From Posidonia oceanica (taxonomy: Eukaryota > Streptophyta > Magnoliopsida > Alismatales > Posidoniaceae): a stretch of 64,000 nt of DNA. The notes under the pieces were generated by a model, which saw nothing but the letters and a program-made list of their open reading frames with translations, had not been told where the DNA came from and did no database searches. Where the stretch lies: contig JAZBRS010000029.1 in assembly GCA_037176725.1 (NCBI GenBank), positions 128,807,001 through 128,871,000 on the forward strand, given 5' to 3'. Positions 11,542 to 21,908 of this stretch are shown here, in pieces; within the stretch, counting starts at the first letter, position 1; every line of letters starts with the position of its first letter. A program made the position numbers and the translations under genes.

Positions 11542-11546
11542 AGTTA
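11542..11546. repeat. Target-site duplication AGTTA, right copy
   Basis: It follows the CTACA end of solo LTR A and matches 8,287-8,291 exactly. Confidence 0.85.
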
Positions 11547-11582
11547 ATTTTGACGGTTGTTTCCCACAACCCCATGAACTGT

Positions 11583-11812
11583 TAGACACCGACATAACCG
11601 GCGACTAACGGTCATGGAACCGCAACAGTTATTTTCCATGATCCCCTCGACAGCTAGACGCCATCCTAACCGGCGACTAATAGTCGTGGAACTGCAAGCA
11701 GTTTTTTCCCACGATCCCTTGACTGATAGACGCCATCATAACCGGCGACTAATCATCGTGGCCTCTATCAACCGAATTTCTACGGTTTTTCCCACGTGTG
11801 CTTGAGCGGTTG
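11583..11812. repeat. Three 72-bp tandem repeats in U3 of the Tat 3' LTR
   Basis: Units start at 11,583, 11,655 and 11,727, exactly 72 bp apart. Each has the order TAGACRCC, ~9 nt, GGCGACTAA, GTGG, then TTTTTCCCACG or a variant. A fourth, diverged unit begins near 8,204 and is the one split by solo LTR A. The TAGACGCC/GGCGACTA arms are nearly complementary with a 9-nt loop, echoing the paired palindromes of LTR A. Position upstream of the TATA box suggests promoter repeats. Confidence 0.8.
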
Positions 11813-11906
11813 CTGGTCTTAGGCGCCTACATAGGCGGCAACTCACAATAACTGCCACTTTTTTTCTAGAAACTTCTATGTGTCAACCACCCACATCCCT
11901 GGAGTC

Positions 11907-11914
11907 TATAAATA
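11907..11914 (+). promoter_or_regulatory. TATA box of the Tat LTR promoter
   Basis: TATAAATA lies inside CTATAAATAGACC, ~100 bp after the last 72-bp repeat, and is followed by an AG/CT-rich leader. Position and sequence are those of a plant LTR core promoter; the start site is inferred to lie ~30 bp downstream. Confidence 0.7.
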
Positions 11915-12582
11915 GACCCCGTGGGTCAGTGTTTGAACCCCCTGGCCAATTGTGAGAAAAACCCTCCTGTTAGTTCAAGAGAGAGAAATTCCCTTCAGAA
12001 CTTTAGGGTTTTGAGCTTCCCACATTCAGAGAGCTAGAGTTTTCAATCCAGAAACTCTACCTCCCATCTTCAGAAGAGGAATCCTAGCTTCCACTTTCAA
12101 TCCAGAAACCCTAGGTTCCAAAGATCTTGAGCCAAGCCGGAGCTCCGATCGTGTCTCCACTTCTGCTCCACTGCATACAGCACGAGGGTGAAGGGAGTAT
12201 CTTCTTCCAATCTTTTTCATCACATTTCATATTGCATTCCTTAGCATAGGACCCATAGCATATGCATGCGGGGAACAACCCCCGGTTAGTATTAGTTTCT
12301 TTCATTTATGTTACTTTTTCTGTTCATTTCTACTATCGCTTACTACACGAACTAATCTGGATCTATTTACTTTGTTTTGAAGGAAAGGAATAACGCTTAC
12401 GTGACACGAGAAAGCCGCTAGACGACATCCTACTGTCGATCTAGTGATTCGAGTACCTGCATCCTCATCATCTCCCCCAAGGCGTCTTGTCAGCCCATCG
12501 ACGAGTGGCGATCACATCAAGCTGTCGACGTTGTAGAAGCGCCGACACCTTCATTCCAAGCTCCCCCAAATCCACATCCACA

Positions 12583-14524
12583 ACAGGTAACAAGTTTAAC
12601 ATCAAAATCAGTATAAAAGCAAGTCAGGTAAATGAAGCGGCAAAGCGGCAAACAGGTGGCTCGCTCACCACTTGGACTGTAGGGCGGGTCGCCACTGAGA
12701 GCAGCAGTCAACACAATGAGTGGCGCCCAGGCTAGTCGCTGCTGAATCAGGCGACACGGCCATGCATAGTGCTCACAAGCAGTGGCTTTCATTGCCAAAA
12801 TCAAGATAGATAATCAAAGCAAAACTTGAAACCAAGCATACAGAATTAAAGTTGGCACATCTAGGAATAAAAGCATATATTCAAATTGTGGAATAGACAA
12901 GTGGGTCGCGAGATACAAAAGCTTTAAGTTAGCCGGAGGGCTGACTCGATTTGCAACCAAGTCGCCAGTGAGACAGGCGACAGACCTGCAACTTCAGTAG
13001 CTCAAACAGCTAAGTTCAAGGCCAAATCAGGAACCCATGTCAAAGTGAAATGGAAATCTAAACATGCAAACATGTAGACCTAACATCCAAGAACACAAAT
13101 ATATAACAAACACAAAAAAAAGGAACTTCGAGTTGGTCGGAGCAATGACTCAAAGTCCGGCCAGTAGACAATGAAAGTTGCAGGTCAGTCACCGCTCACA
13201 TTGGTGATTGACCTAGCAGTCCGTTCATCGGACTTCAATGCCACAATTCGTCGCCTGGGCAAAGCCTAAAATGCCGAAAAGGGTCGAGGAAGCACGACAG
13301 CATTCCCATGAACCCAACCACACATTCGGTGTGGAAAATGGTGGCTCAAGGAGCTCCACCCACCTCTGCCATTTTGTGCCGTCGAAGCTCGCCGAACTCT
13401 GGCCACAGGGGCGGCCGAAGGTTCAAAGAACCGACTGAGAAGCGTCGTGGCGTGGAAGAGGACACGAGGGAGCACTCGTAGGCCAAAGAGAGAGGCTCGT
13501 GCCTCTTTCCCGCCGACGTCTTGCCGGCATTGCCGCGTGACGTCGGCCCTTGGGTCGGCCGAGAGCGCAAAGATGCAAACTAATAATCTAAGAATGAAGG
13601 GAAGAGGTCCGGGAAGCTTTTCGGACTCTCAAGCATGAAAATGAGTGAGGAATTCCACCTCTGTGGTTCGCCGGAGTTGGCGGACGGCGTTGGAGAGGTT
13701 CGCCGGAGTTGGAGAAGAAGGCGTCAGCGAAGCTCGGAAAGGCTCTAGGATGTTTGGGATCGCACAAGGGGAGTGTGGGAAAGCTCTGGGATCGCTCAAT
13801 TTGCTCTAGATCTAGTGTGGAGTCAAGTGTATGTGTGTGAATGTGTGAGCCGAGGGTTGGGTTCTGTCGGCGATGGTGGTTCTATTGGCGGTGGTGGGTT
13901 TTGTTGAATGGGTCGACTCTGCATGCGAGGAAGAAGGGCACAGTGAGTGGCGTGAGAGCGGGAAGAGAGTCAGTTGTGGTAGGGAAGTTAGTGGAGAAGT
14001 GATGGAAGTAAGTGTGGGGCAGTGGAGAGGATGACAAAGTCGTCGATGGCAGGCAGCCGGCGAAGGCGATGGAAGGGAATGTGAGTGGCAAGTGGGCTGA
14101 TGGTCAGCAGGGAAGTTAGTGGATCTCGTCGGCTAGTGGGTGGCGGTAGTGGAGGTAGTAAGTGGGGAGGGGACCGGTGGCAAGAGGTGGTGATGGCAGT
14201 GACCGGCAGTGGCCGCGCGGGAAGGATTTGGACAATGGTCTGAGTTACAGTTGAGTCGCCGCTAGCTGTGGCACCAAATCTGGTCGCCACTAATTGTGGC
14301 GACAAGTCTAGTCGCCCCAGCATGCGGCGCCTAAGCGTGTAACTCAGTGGACTGGGCTTCTATTGGGCTTGTGTTGTTTAAGGTTTGGGTTGGTTTGTGA
14401 AATGGGAATTGGATGATTTTGATTTGGTTTTGGGTAGGGTTTTGAATAGGATCCGCCTTGTCATCTTCTGAGCAAGCTTTCAGAGATTCTCCAACGATCA
14501 GTCTGTCAGAATGGGGTGTCTACA
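12583..14524 (-). mobile_element. Truncated LTR C (Tat-type), minus orientation
   Basis: Read on the minus strand it starts TGTAGACACCCCATTCTGAC at 14,524, nearly the same start as LTR A. A GC-rich segment (13,300-14,330) follows that resembles the U3/leader part of LTRs G and H. The conserved U5 words (GGGGTGCCTAAC, TGGCGACTCC) are absent, so the LTR stops before U5. Its left limit is set only by the inferred end of the neighbouring Tat LTR. No target duplication was found: CCTGT follows the right end, but only its reverse complement ACAGG lies at the left. Long frames here lack protein motifs. Confidence 0.6.
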
Positions 14525-14593
14525 CCTGTTTTCTTACATCTTTTAGCCATGACTCACCATTCGGCAATCGAGCCATTCGGCCGCATGGTTACA
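14525..14593 (+). mobile_element. 3' end fragment of a B-type LTR, plus orientation
   Basis: This short segment matches the reverse complement of the left end of LTR B (51,021 onward): CCTGTTTT, TTACATYTTTT, CGGCAATCGAGCCATTCGG, then CGCATGGTTACA. It directly abuts the start of LTR C. The rest of that LTR is not found upstream, so it is a remnant left by insertion plus deletion, or by recombination. Confidence 0.65.
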
Positions 14594-15456
14594 TACACTA
14601 ACAGACAAGACAGGAAGCCAATCTCACAAGCTCAACCCCTTCTCCGCTATGGAAAGAAAACCAAGGAAACTAAGGGAGAAAAGATCTCCACAGATCGAAC
14701 AGCACAACGCCATTCGACCCACCCACAAATAGCAAACAAACTCGGCATCCCCAATAGGACACCCAACCAAAAAACACCAGAGAAAGGATCTCCACCATCT
14801 GAACGACACTGAACCATTCAAACCACAATCAAAAGGCCAACTAGGCATCCAAATAGAATATCCCAAACAGCACACAGCAAACAACACACTAGGCTATGCC
14901 ACTCTACAGCCAAGCCCTAAACAGAACGCGTGACACAACTGCACAGCACCAAGGTGCGACTCCCACACACAACACCTCCCAGCTAACTCTGTCCTCAGGC
15001 AGAGTATCTGGAACCACACACACACACACACCTGCGGACCTACCAAAGTTACCCAGAAACAACAACACACATCTGGGGACCCACCAAAGTCACCTAGAAA
15101 CAGCAACAAATATCTGGGGACCCACAAAGTCACCCAGAAGCAATAACAGGAGGATGGAGCTATAGGCATCCTCCACACACACGACAACAACGACGACAAA
15201 CAAGACACCACAAACAACAGACCAAGCAAGGAACAACCAGCTAGTAAGACAAACAACAAACAGCAAACAGCAAACAAGGGCAAGCAACCACGCAATAACA
15301 AACAGACAAGCAACCACAATCGTGGAGGACCACACAAGGGGCAGACAACTACTGCACCCCCCATGACAAAACACCCAACAACCCAGCAACGGATGGTGGC
15401 AAAGCAAACACGTCTTTTGGTCAGCCGAAGTGGGGTGCCTAACCCCCTTAAAGGAA
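14594..15456. repeat. Repeat segment R1, non-coding, related to R2 in element D
   Basis: It shares with 36,540-37,850 the phrases GATCTCCACAGATCGAACA, AACAGGATACCC variants, several copies of a CTGGGGACCCACC, AGTCRCC, AGAAAC unit (15,090-15,140), and CGTGGAGGRCCACACAAGG. It ends at TGGGGTGCCTAACCCCCTTAAAGG, as does R2. Long minus-strand frames (14,894-15,475; 15,090-15,626) are Cys/Leu/Val-rich low complexity and are not called genes. It could be an old LTR-like segment or element interior. Confidence 0.55.
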
Positions 15457-15695
15457 TCAAGGCATCCCTCTGCAAACAACCTACCTACTCGCAGACACAG
15501 AACCTGAGGCAAAATCGACATATTGATAATTGGGTTCAAGGGAGTACTCAGAAGAAAAATCGATATATCGAAATAAATCGGCATACCGAACCTGCTGATA
15601 TAGAGAACTTGAGGGCTTAGACCCAAAATTCATCCAAAATGGCAATGGCGACGAGTCCCTACACAGCCAACCAAACAACACAAACGACGTACCCA

Positions 15696-15918
15696 AATGA
15701 AGATCTCAAGATGATCTACGATTTGGGACAAGAATCACAAAGATCTGTTGAGCAGATCGCAAGAAAAAGGCAAACAAAGCTCACGGATACTGTGCATAAG
15801 TACAATGAACCCATGAGTGGTAAAACAAGCCAAAACACCACACAATCTACCAAAAATCACATGCAATATGCCAAAATGAAGATCTAGAGATGATCTATCA
15901 TTTGGGACAAGAATCATC
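15696..15918. repeat. Two ~40-bp direct copies ~180 bp apart
   Basis: AAATGAAGATCT, AGATGATCTA and ATTTGGGACAAGAATCA occur at about 15,696-15,738 and again at 15,875-15,918 with few changes. They lie upstream of a Del-like LTR start. No coding potential is seen between them. Confidence 0.6.
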
Positions 15919-15929
15919 TAAATCCATTA

Positions 15930-16426
15930 CATGTGACCCAAGAAATCTCAAAACAAGGCATGCATATCACTATTCATCTGAGAAATCCATATGCCATTAA
16001 CACAGACAATAAATTCTCATAAAAGCTCCATAAATTCTTCCAAGCAACCAAACATCACAAACACACTATCATGATCCCTATTATCAATTCATAAATCTAA
16101 AGAAGGGATCTATGGGGCGTGTACCTTGTACCGGTGACGCGACGATGGCACAACGACGGTGAGCAACAACCTCCGCCACCTCTCCTCCACTGCCAGCTCT
16201 AGATCTCCTCCTCCTCGACGATGGCACGACGGTGACCACGACCTCCCTTCTTCCTCCCTCATTCTCTGTCTCCGTCCCTCTCTCTCTCTCTCTTGTTATA
16301 AAGAAAAGAGGAGAAGAAAGAAGAAGAAGAAGAAGAAGAAGAAGAAGGAGGAGGAGGAAAGGAAAAGGAGGGGAGAAGAAACTTTGAACCACCACATGCA
16401 CTATGCTCCAAATATAGGTCGTTACA
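15930..16426 (-). mobile_element. Del-like LTR, start at 16,426 (minus), far end unresolved
   Basis: On the minus strand TGTAACGACCTATATTTGG starts at 16,426. The CATTGGT-free interior carries GGTACACGCCCC near 16,120, as do the LTRs of elements D (near 35,475) and E (near 46,965). TGTGACCCAAG near 15,932 resembles the ends of LTRs D and E (TGTAACGACCCC, TGTCATGACCC) and is taken as the tentative other end. No target duplication was found, so length and completeness are uncertain. Confidence 0.4.
16309..16375. repeat. (GAA)n/(GGA)n microsatellite
   Basis: Purine-only run of AAG/GAA trinucleotides passing into GGA. It explains the Lys/Glu-rich and Ser-rich frames on the two strands, which are not genes. 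Confidence 0.9.
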
Positions 16427-16801
16427 GTATCGCATAATCCCTATAATGTCTTCCAAAAGTCAATGACGAACTTGACATTGCGATCAGAGACTATAGTCTT
16501 GGGGACTCCATGCAGTCGAGTAACAACTTATTTTAAAAAGAGCTTGCTTGACAACATAACTTGCATCAGATGCCTTCTTGCACGGAATCAAATTTGCCAT
16601 TTTTGAAACACAATCAACCATTATGAAGATCAAGTTGTATCCTCCTTTGGTCTTGGGAAGTCCTAGGACGAAGTCCATACTTAGATCTTCCCATGGACGT
16701 TCTGGTATAGGGAGGGGTGTATATGGTCCAGGGTGAGATGGGGATGCCTTACTCAAGCAAGCAAGGCCAATCAGGGCAACGTCTGGTATAGTGGTAACCA
16801 C
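16427..16801 (-). pseudogene. Ty3/gypsy chromovirus integrase fragment
   Basis: The minus-strand translation contains PERPWEDLSMDFVLGLPK, YNLIFIMVDC and SKMANLIPCKKA, the start of a Ty3/gypsy integrase core with its first catalytic Asp. After a frameshift near 16,520 it continues in another frame with RLHGVPKTIVSDR, VKFV and DFWKTL, including the second Asp. It is cut at 16,426 by the Del-like LTR and has no recognisable upstream RT. The wording resembles Reina/CRM-type chromoviruses rather than Tat. It is a dead fragment. Confidence 0.85.
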
Positions 16802-19350
16802 TCTATCACTGGCAGAATTCTATACTTAAATCAGCATGCATATATATGATCAAGTAAATTTCTCTTATTAGATTTTGAAGTATACTAAGTGGACCAAAAA
16901 AGGGTTCTTAGACATCCTGTTCAACAAATTGGCATGGCAGACTGTAACCAAAATGGAGGAAGACCTGATCCCTAAATCAGATTACGGAAAGACGATGATT
17001 GGTTTCGAGCTTCATCTAACTATTGTTTCGATAAAAGGGATAAGCCAGTAGGTCTGTGTTAGCAAATTGTCCTTGCTTAACGGTAGGCACTTTAGATAGG
17101 ATAGTGGAAAGGCAGCTAGAGAGATGATGGCAGACCCAACAGGTTGGATCTCATATCAGTAAGTCCCTTGATTCACCAAGGAAATGCAATATGCTCGACA
17201 TCAAAAGGGGTGGAGGGTGTACGTTTAGGTTTACAATTACAGAGAAAGGTGTCCCATTCCAACTAACCTCGCCCTAAACCTCCCCGGATTACCTTGTGCT
17301 CTAACTAGTGACTTAAGGTAGTTGTAGCCTATTGGCAGGATTTCATCAATTGAAGAGTTAGAAGCTCACCCCGATTCCCTCGAAAACTTGGTTTGCCAAG
17401 TCTATTGAAATAACTGACGAAAGTCTAGGAAATTGGTCTCCCCTTCGCAGTTTGATGGATTCTTTTACGGTGTCATATCCTTAATGCATGCTATCTTCAC
17501 CTTTAAGCTAATCAAGTCTAAATTCTATCATTCTGTTTCGATAATATTTCGAAGTCAACGAATTGTACGAAGTGGAACAAGCTAACTCTACTTCTGTATT
17601 GGGTGGACGACACTTTTCACTTGTGGAGGGATAGCTTCCTTTTGATTGACATGAGGTGAGGTTGACTTGTAGAATAGAAGAACTTCAACTTGGCGGTGCT
17701 TTCTTTTCCAACACAAGAGATCGGTTAGGCGAGATGAGATTCCAGCAAATAGTAGGCTGAAGGGACCAACTCTCAAGTCTTAGGGGAATACCTTAGCAGA
17801 GAGTTTGAAACTCTAGTAATCGGTGTTTAGTCGATCTCATACCGTTCAGTGAGGCAAGTGGTAGTGAGTGTTCCCCCTGTGCTATCGTTACTAGCCTCCC
17901 TACCGCTTGAGGTGAATGGTAGTGAGAAGTGCCACCTGCAAGCCTCCCTTTGGTCGCATCGATCAATGAGTGGTGCAATTCGTTACCGATCAACGGTACA
18001 TGCAAGACATTCATGACATGATGTTGCAACTGAGCGAGAGGTTCCGTTGCGACATCGGCACCAAAGCGACGAGCCAAGCTGTGCCTGCAAGATTGAAAAC
18101 TCATTGTCTACTCTGCGGTCCTATATCTTTCTTTACGAGTTTTCGAAGGTCTTATCTTTCTTTTTGTGTGGAACTCTTCTAGCGCCCTCACTTCGATTGC
18201 CTAGCGCCTACATCTTCCTCACTTAATAGAATTGGTTGTCCTGGCCCTCGCCTTATCTCGCTCCGTTGTGACTACGCTCGATCTTCATATACTACACTTG
18301 ATCCTTCGGATAGGCGGTTGCCGGAGGATCAAAAGAATCTTTTTTTCTTTCTATGGGTACGGGACAATTGATATATTGGGACCAACATATGGGACTAGGA
18401 AATAGGTACCTTGTTCCCATATAGTTCGTCAAGCCGATGTGGAGGAAAGTGAAAGCTCGTGAAGTACTTACTGGAAAGAGGCCTGTCAGGGCTTGAAAGA
18501 ACTACACCACCAACAAGGATCCCTCGGTGAAGAACCTTGTCCCCCTTGCTACACCAACGCTCTCATGGTCTTATTCGCTTGCAGTGGTGCTTATACTCTA
18601 TAAGGGAACGAGTAGTCCTACCTAACAAGGAAAAGAGATTCTTGCATAATTTTGATTGCTTTGATCAACCTCCACTCCCCCTCTTGGACTCAAATCGGGA
18701 TGAACGCCTGACTTCCCCTACCTAGAGCTCCGCCCCCTCCTACTCTGGCGAAGGGAATGGATTTATCGGCTATTGGGTTGGGACTACTCGTTGATCAAGG
18801 AAAGTAGTTTCTTTATGGCTGAGAGTCATAATTCGGAGTTCTGAAGATAGGGCATGGTGATTGAGATTAGGGGGGATAAGATATCGTAGGCTAGAGTTTG
18901 CTTCTCAGGAAGGAAGCATTTCATCAGTAGTTAGACAATCAATGTCTAGGAGGGAAAGCGCGGATCTATACACATGATCCTGATTGGTCTCAAAAGTGCA
19001 TCTTATTATAGTATACTAGAGTGAGACTAAAGTCATCTCGCTTCCAGGCCCCGGCTTGTAGTATTGATCACTCTCACGGATAAAGTGAATAAGGAAGAAA
19101 ATCAGAGAGAAAGAGAAAGCCATACCGAACGCTTGCCTATGCTTCGACATAAGCTATGCAAACTCCCCGCATTCTTCCTTCGTACTCCCAAAGGCTAGGG
19201 GAAGAGTGGGCCTACTCTTGCTGAAGCATCGATGCACACTTTAACTCAATAGAGTGACTCACTATTAGTGCCATCACTTATGGATTGACTCACTATTCTC
19301 ACGCTATTAGCATCGAATATGTGGGAGAGCTGAGAGGAATGCATTACATA
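16802..19350. other. Candidate nuclear mitochondrial insertion (NUMT), no gene recognised
   Basis: The texture changes sharply here. It becomes evenly mixed ~43-46% GC sequence with many CTTTC/GAAAG, TAGG and CCTTGAT words, no retroelement motifs and no long frames. That texture is like plant mitochondrial intergenic DNA. No mitochondrial exon, rRNA or tRNA could be named with confidence. The frame at 17,793-18,104 (minus) has no known motif. The alternative is ordinary ancient host DNA. Only a database search would settle it. Confidence 0.4.
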
Positions 19351-20024
19351 TTATGATATTTTTAGCAGGAATCCAATTTCAGGTGTTCGTGATAATTAGC
19401 TTGGTTTGAAGGACCCAAGTATCTAGCAAATTGATGTTACCCATTCAGGAATAAAATATATTTTGGATAGTCTTTAAAGAAAGATCAACATCTCCTGGGA
19501 ATGCATGGCTTAAACAAGAGATAATCCTCTTCTGATTTGATCCTTTTGGTAAAACCAACACTCATGAGAACAGAAGAAATGAAGAGCAAACCAGCATATC
19601 AGTAAACGAACACAATTCACCCTAACCAAAAAGCTTATGATTAATAGGAAAAAACGAAGCTGACACGACTTTGACAAACATATACTTACCCAAAGGTGAC
19701 ACCCTAGCTATGACATCAATTCTATCTCTACAGTCTAACAAATAAAATACTACCACACGCTTAACACTCAACAGTGACAGAACTACTACCACTACATCAA
19801 ATCTATCTCAAACGTTGAGATCTATGGATAACTAAAACCAGCTAGCTAGCACACTTTTATTTCCTCAAGACAAAGCTCCATCTCCATCTTTATTCCTCGG
19901 TTTCCTCTTACTTCAGGTATACTGGTGGAATGCTACATCAGATAAAAAAAATAACCAATTAAACAAGTTAATATTTAGCAACAGCACCACATAAATGAAG
20001 CTGTGACGAGAGCAGATGGTTTCA
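19351..20024. other. Intergenic / 3' flank of the LTP gene
   Basis: AT-rich host DNA without frames of note. TTTATT at about 19,889-19,894 reads AATAAA on the minus strand and could be the poly(A) signal of the lipid transfer protein gene ~130 bp past its stop. Confidence 0.45.
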
Positions 20025-20390
20025 TTACTTGGAGCAGTTGACACTGGCGGAGATGGGCACGGTGACATGGATCCCGCACAAGCCGGGGAGGCGAGCGGCA
20101 CGAGCAGGGTCCAATCCGACGAACTGAGATCCCAAGCCCTTGAGGCACTCGCACACGGCCTGCCGGTCCTGGTCGGTCATGGCGGCCATCTTCCTGACGG
20201 ATGTAGCCCCCATGCAGCAGAGGATCGACGGCCGGAGGGTCCAGTCGGCCAGGTAAGGCACGCACGGTGTCAGCACGCGGTCGATGTCGCCGCACGACGA
20301 CTGGACGGACGGAGTCGACTGTGAGTTGAGGTGCAGCATGACCGACGTCGCGAGGAGCAAGACACCCACAAGGTGAGCTGCCATTGCCAT
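20025..20390 (-). CDS. Non-specific lipid transfer protein, type 1
   Basis: A single exon of 121 codons. I start at the ATG at 20,390 (MAMAAHLVGVLLLATSVM), which opens a hydrophobic signal peptide; the frame remains open upstream only through a TA/GA microsatellite translating as IYIY/SLSL. The mature part has the eight-cysteine pattern C-x9-C-x14-CC-x20-C-x1-C-x22-C-x13-C of type-1 nsLTPs. It ends NCSK. These are small secreted, disulphide-bonded proteins that carry fatty acids and other lipids in a helical cavity and act in cuticle formation and defence. A Val-Pro-Tyr after the second Cys is typical of the family. The reading frame is intact. Role and substrate are inferred from family only. 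Confidence 0.93.
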   Translation of the reverse strand: MAMAAHLVGVLLLATSVMLHLNSQSTPSVQSSCGDIDRVLTPCVPYLADWTLRPSILCCMGATSVRKMAAMTDQDRQAVCECLKGLGSQFVGLDPARAARLPGLCGIHVTVPISASVNCSK

Positions 20391-20457
20391 CTCTGTTGAT
20401 TGGGATTGGAGTAATGGAAGGCCACTTGGTACTGGTCCGATGTTGTTCTTGAGATTG

Positions 20458-20520
<63 letters not shown>
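20391..20520 (-). promoter_or_regulatory. LTP promoter with adjacent (TA)n and (GA)n tracts
   Basis: Directly upstream of the gene (in its own direction) lie ~70 bp of leader, then a (TA)n run at about 20,458-20,488 and a (GA)n run at about 20,489-20,518. The TA run offers a TATA box ~70-100 bp before the ATG. The GA/CT run matches the CT-rich leaders common in plant promoters. Length variation here could alter expression. Confidence 0.5.
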
Positions 20521-20521
<1 letters not shown>

Positions 20522-21537
20522 TCTGCATGGAGTGGAAGGGTTGCCTGTAGGTTAGAGTGGGAAACGTTGTGACTGGTGTGGGTTGGAAGACCATCTGTTT
20601 GGTATGGGAAGTGTGGAAGACTCCGGAGAGACAGATGTTGTAGTGTGACTAACGTAAAACCATAGATTTTAGTTCATTAATTATCTGCATTTTGGGACTG
20701 GTTTCTAAAGAACAGTGGATCGAAGTAGACTAGATAATTAGTGGGCTGGGTGCGTGTTGGGTCCATGGGGACCTAACTAATTATCAAGTGCTTGCTTCTC
20801 ATGGGGACCTAACTAATTAGTGGGCTGGGTTTGTGTTGTGATTGAGAGTATTTAAATTCTTTGTGCCACCACCAGAATATAAAGAGCTGATTAAATGTGA
20901 AGTTGTGTCGCTTGTTTGAAGTGTTTCTCTGACATTGTGTTTGGTAGCTCATGTTGTCTCGTAAGTAGCTCCATTGTAAGATCAACTGTTGTACGTTGGT
21001 GATGGTAGCGGTGTGCAACTAGTGAATTGCTCTCAGTGGTTGGTTTGAATTTTGTGTGAAATTTCATTTCTTGCATGGGATTTGTGTACAGCATTTTAGT
21101 TTAACGGAAAAGCTATGTTCTCTTGTAAATACACCCTTGCAAAAAGTCTTATTGCTGTAAATACCCTCGAGTAAAACAAAGTTAGTTCCTAGATTATAAT
21201 ATTGATTCTAGGCAACCTCTTCTCCTAAATTTCTGCTCAATTTCGGTGGGAGATGTGGGAAGCTACTCCGTAGGAGACGCTAAAGATGATAAATTTTCAC
21301 TCAGGGGTTGGATCAGTAGGGTGTCTTTTATAAACCAAAAAATATGCCCTTGTGTTAGAAAAGTAGAGAAATAACTTTTTAATGAAAAGAGGTACATAAA
21401 CATCATGAAATCATATTCGTATTTTTGTCCAACGAAAAATATTTTCGATTCTGTTTATGTGCACAAGTACCTCTTGAGACAACTTTTCTGAAATCTCTAC
21501 TGAGACATATGACTGGACAGGTTTCAACCTGAAGCAA
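20521..21537. other. Intergenic host DNA with a short tandem duplication
   Basis: No gene supported. GGGGACCTAACTAATTA and AATTAGTGGGCTGGGT each occur twice between 20,738 and 20,840, a ~62-bp imperfect tandem duplication. The remainder is AT-rich and featureless. Confidence 0.5.
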
Positions 21538-21598
21538 CCATCCATATGCTTTTTCGCTTTCAAAAAAAAAAAAAAAAAAACCATCCATATGCTTTTTT
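21538..21598. repeat. 17-bp direct repeat around a short poly(A) insertion
   Basis: CCATCCATATGCTTTTT at 21,538-21,554 is repeated at 21,581-21,597. Between them lie only CGCTTTC and 19 As. This is the structure of an extremely 5'-truncated retroposed insertion with its target duplication. A third partial copy (ATCCATATGCTTTTT) follows at about 21,612. Confidence 0.6.
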
Positions 21599-21646
21599 TT
21601 TCTTGGAGGATATCCATATGCTTTTTATGATGGAACTTTCTTGCTG

Positions 21647-21896
21647 AATTTTTTCTTCTTTGTTCTAGAAGTATTGACTAAATTGGATCTTCCTTTCCTG
21701 TTGCAATTTGCCTCCATCTAAAATCTAATTGATAACCTTGTTTTCGGCCTATTGGCACTGTTTCAGTGATAAATAATTCCAGAATCCTTTATTTCCATGT
21801 TTTTTTTAACGCATGGTAAAAATCCTTTATTTCCACGTTAGTGGCCTCTCTCTATTCTGACGACGAGAACTTTCACAAATACCAACATCTCTTTAT
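21647..21896. repeat. Left copy of ~230-250 bp direct repeat flanking a LINE
   Basis: The segment from TTTTTTCTTCTTTG to ACATCTCTTTATT matches 23,296-23,522 along its length. It has a ~20-bp extra stretch after TTGTTCT and scattered substitutions. It ends about a dozen bases before the poly(T) that marks the LINE tail. Confidence 0.8.
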
Positions 21897-21908
21897 TCAA
21901 TCTCTCTG

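Larger units (their letters stand above)
7821..12582 (+). mobile_element. 3' LTR of the Tat element, interrupted by a solo LTR
   Basis: It starts TGTAGATATCCCATTTT directly after the polypurine tract. The sequence is interrupted at 8,292-11,541 by another LTR. It resumes with three 72-bp repeats, a TATA box at 11,907, a transcribed-looking leader and a U5-like region. The end is placed at ATCCACA (12,582) by analogy with LTR F (49,314-50,659), which shares the start TRTAGATATCCCATTTT, an internal AGTGGCGATCACA block and the end ATCCACA. Without the insertion the LTR is about 1.5 kb, close to F at 1.35 kb. The start is firm; the end is inferred from that one comparison and no target duplication could be checked. 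Confidence 0.72.

Noticed and set aside
14894..15626. Two long minus-strand frames (193 and 178 codons)
   Set aside because: They are Cys/Val/Leu-rich low-complexity translations of the C/A-rich R1 repeat, with no domain and no counterpart in R2.
16427..16801. Endogenous pararetrovirus fragment
   Set aside because: The motifs are an integrase core; plant pararetroviruses lack an integrase, so it is Ty3/gypsy.
16802..19350. Plastid DNA insertion
   Set aside because: No plastid gene or recognisable plastid phrase was seen; mitochondrial origin fits the texture better.
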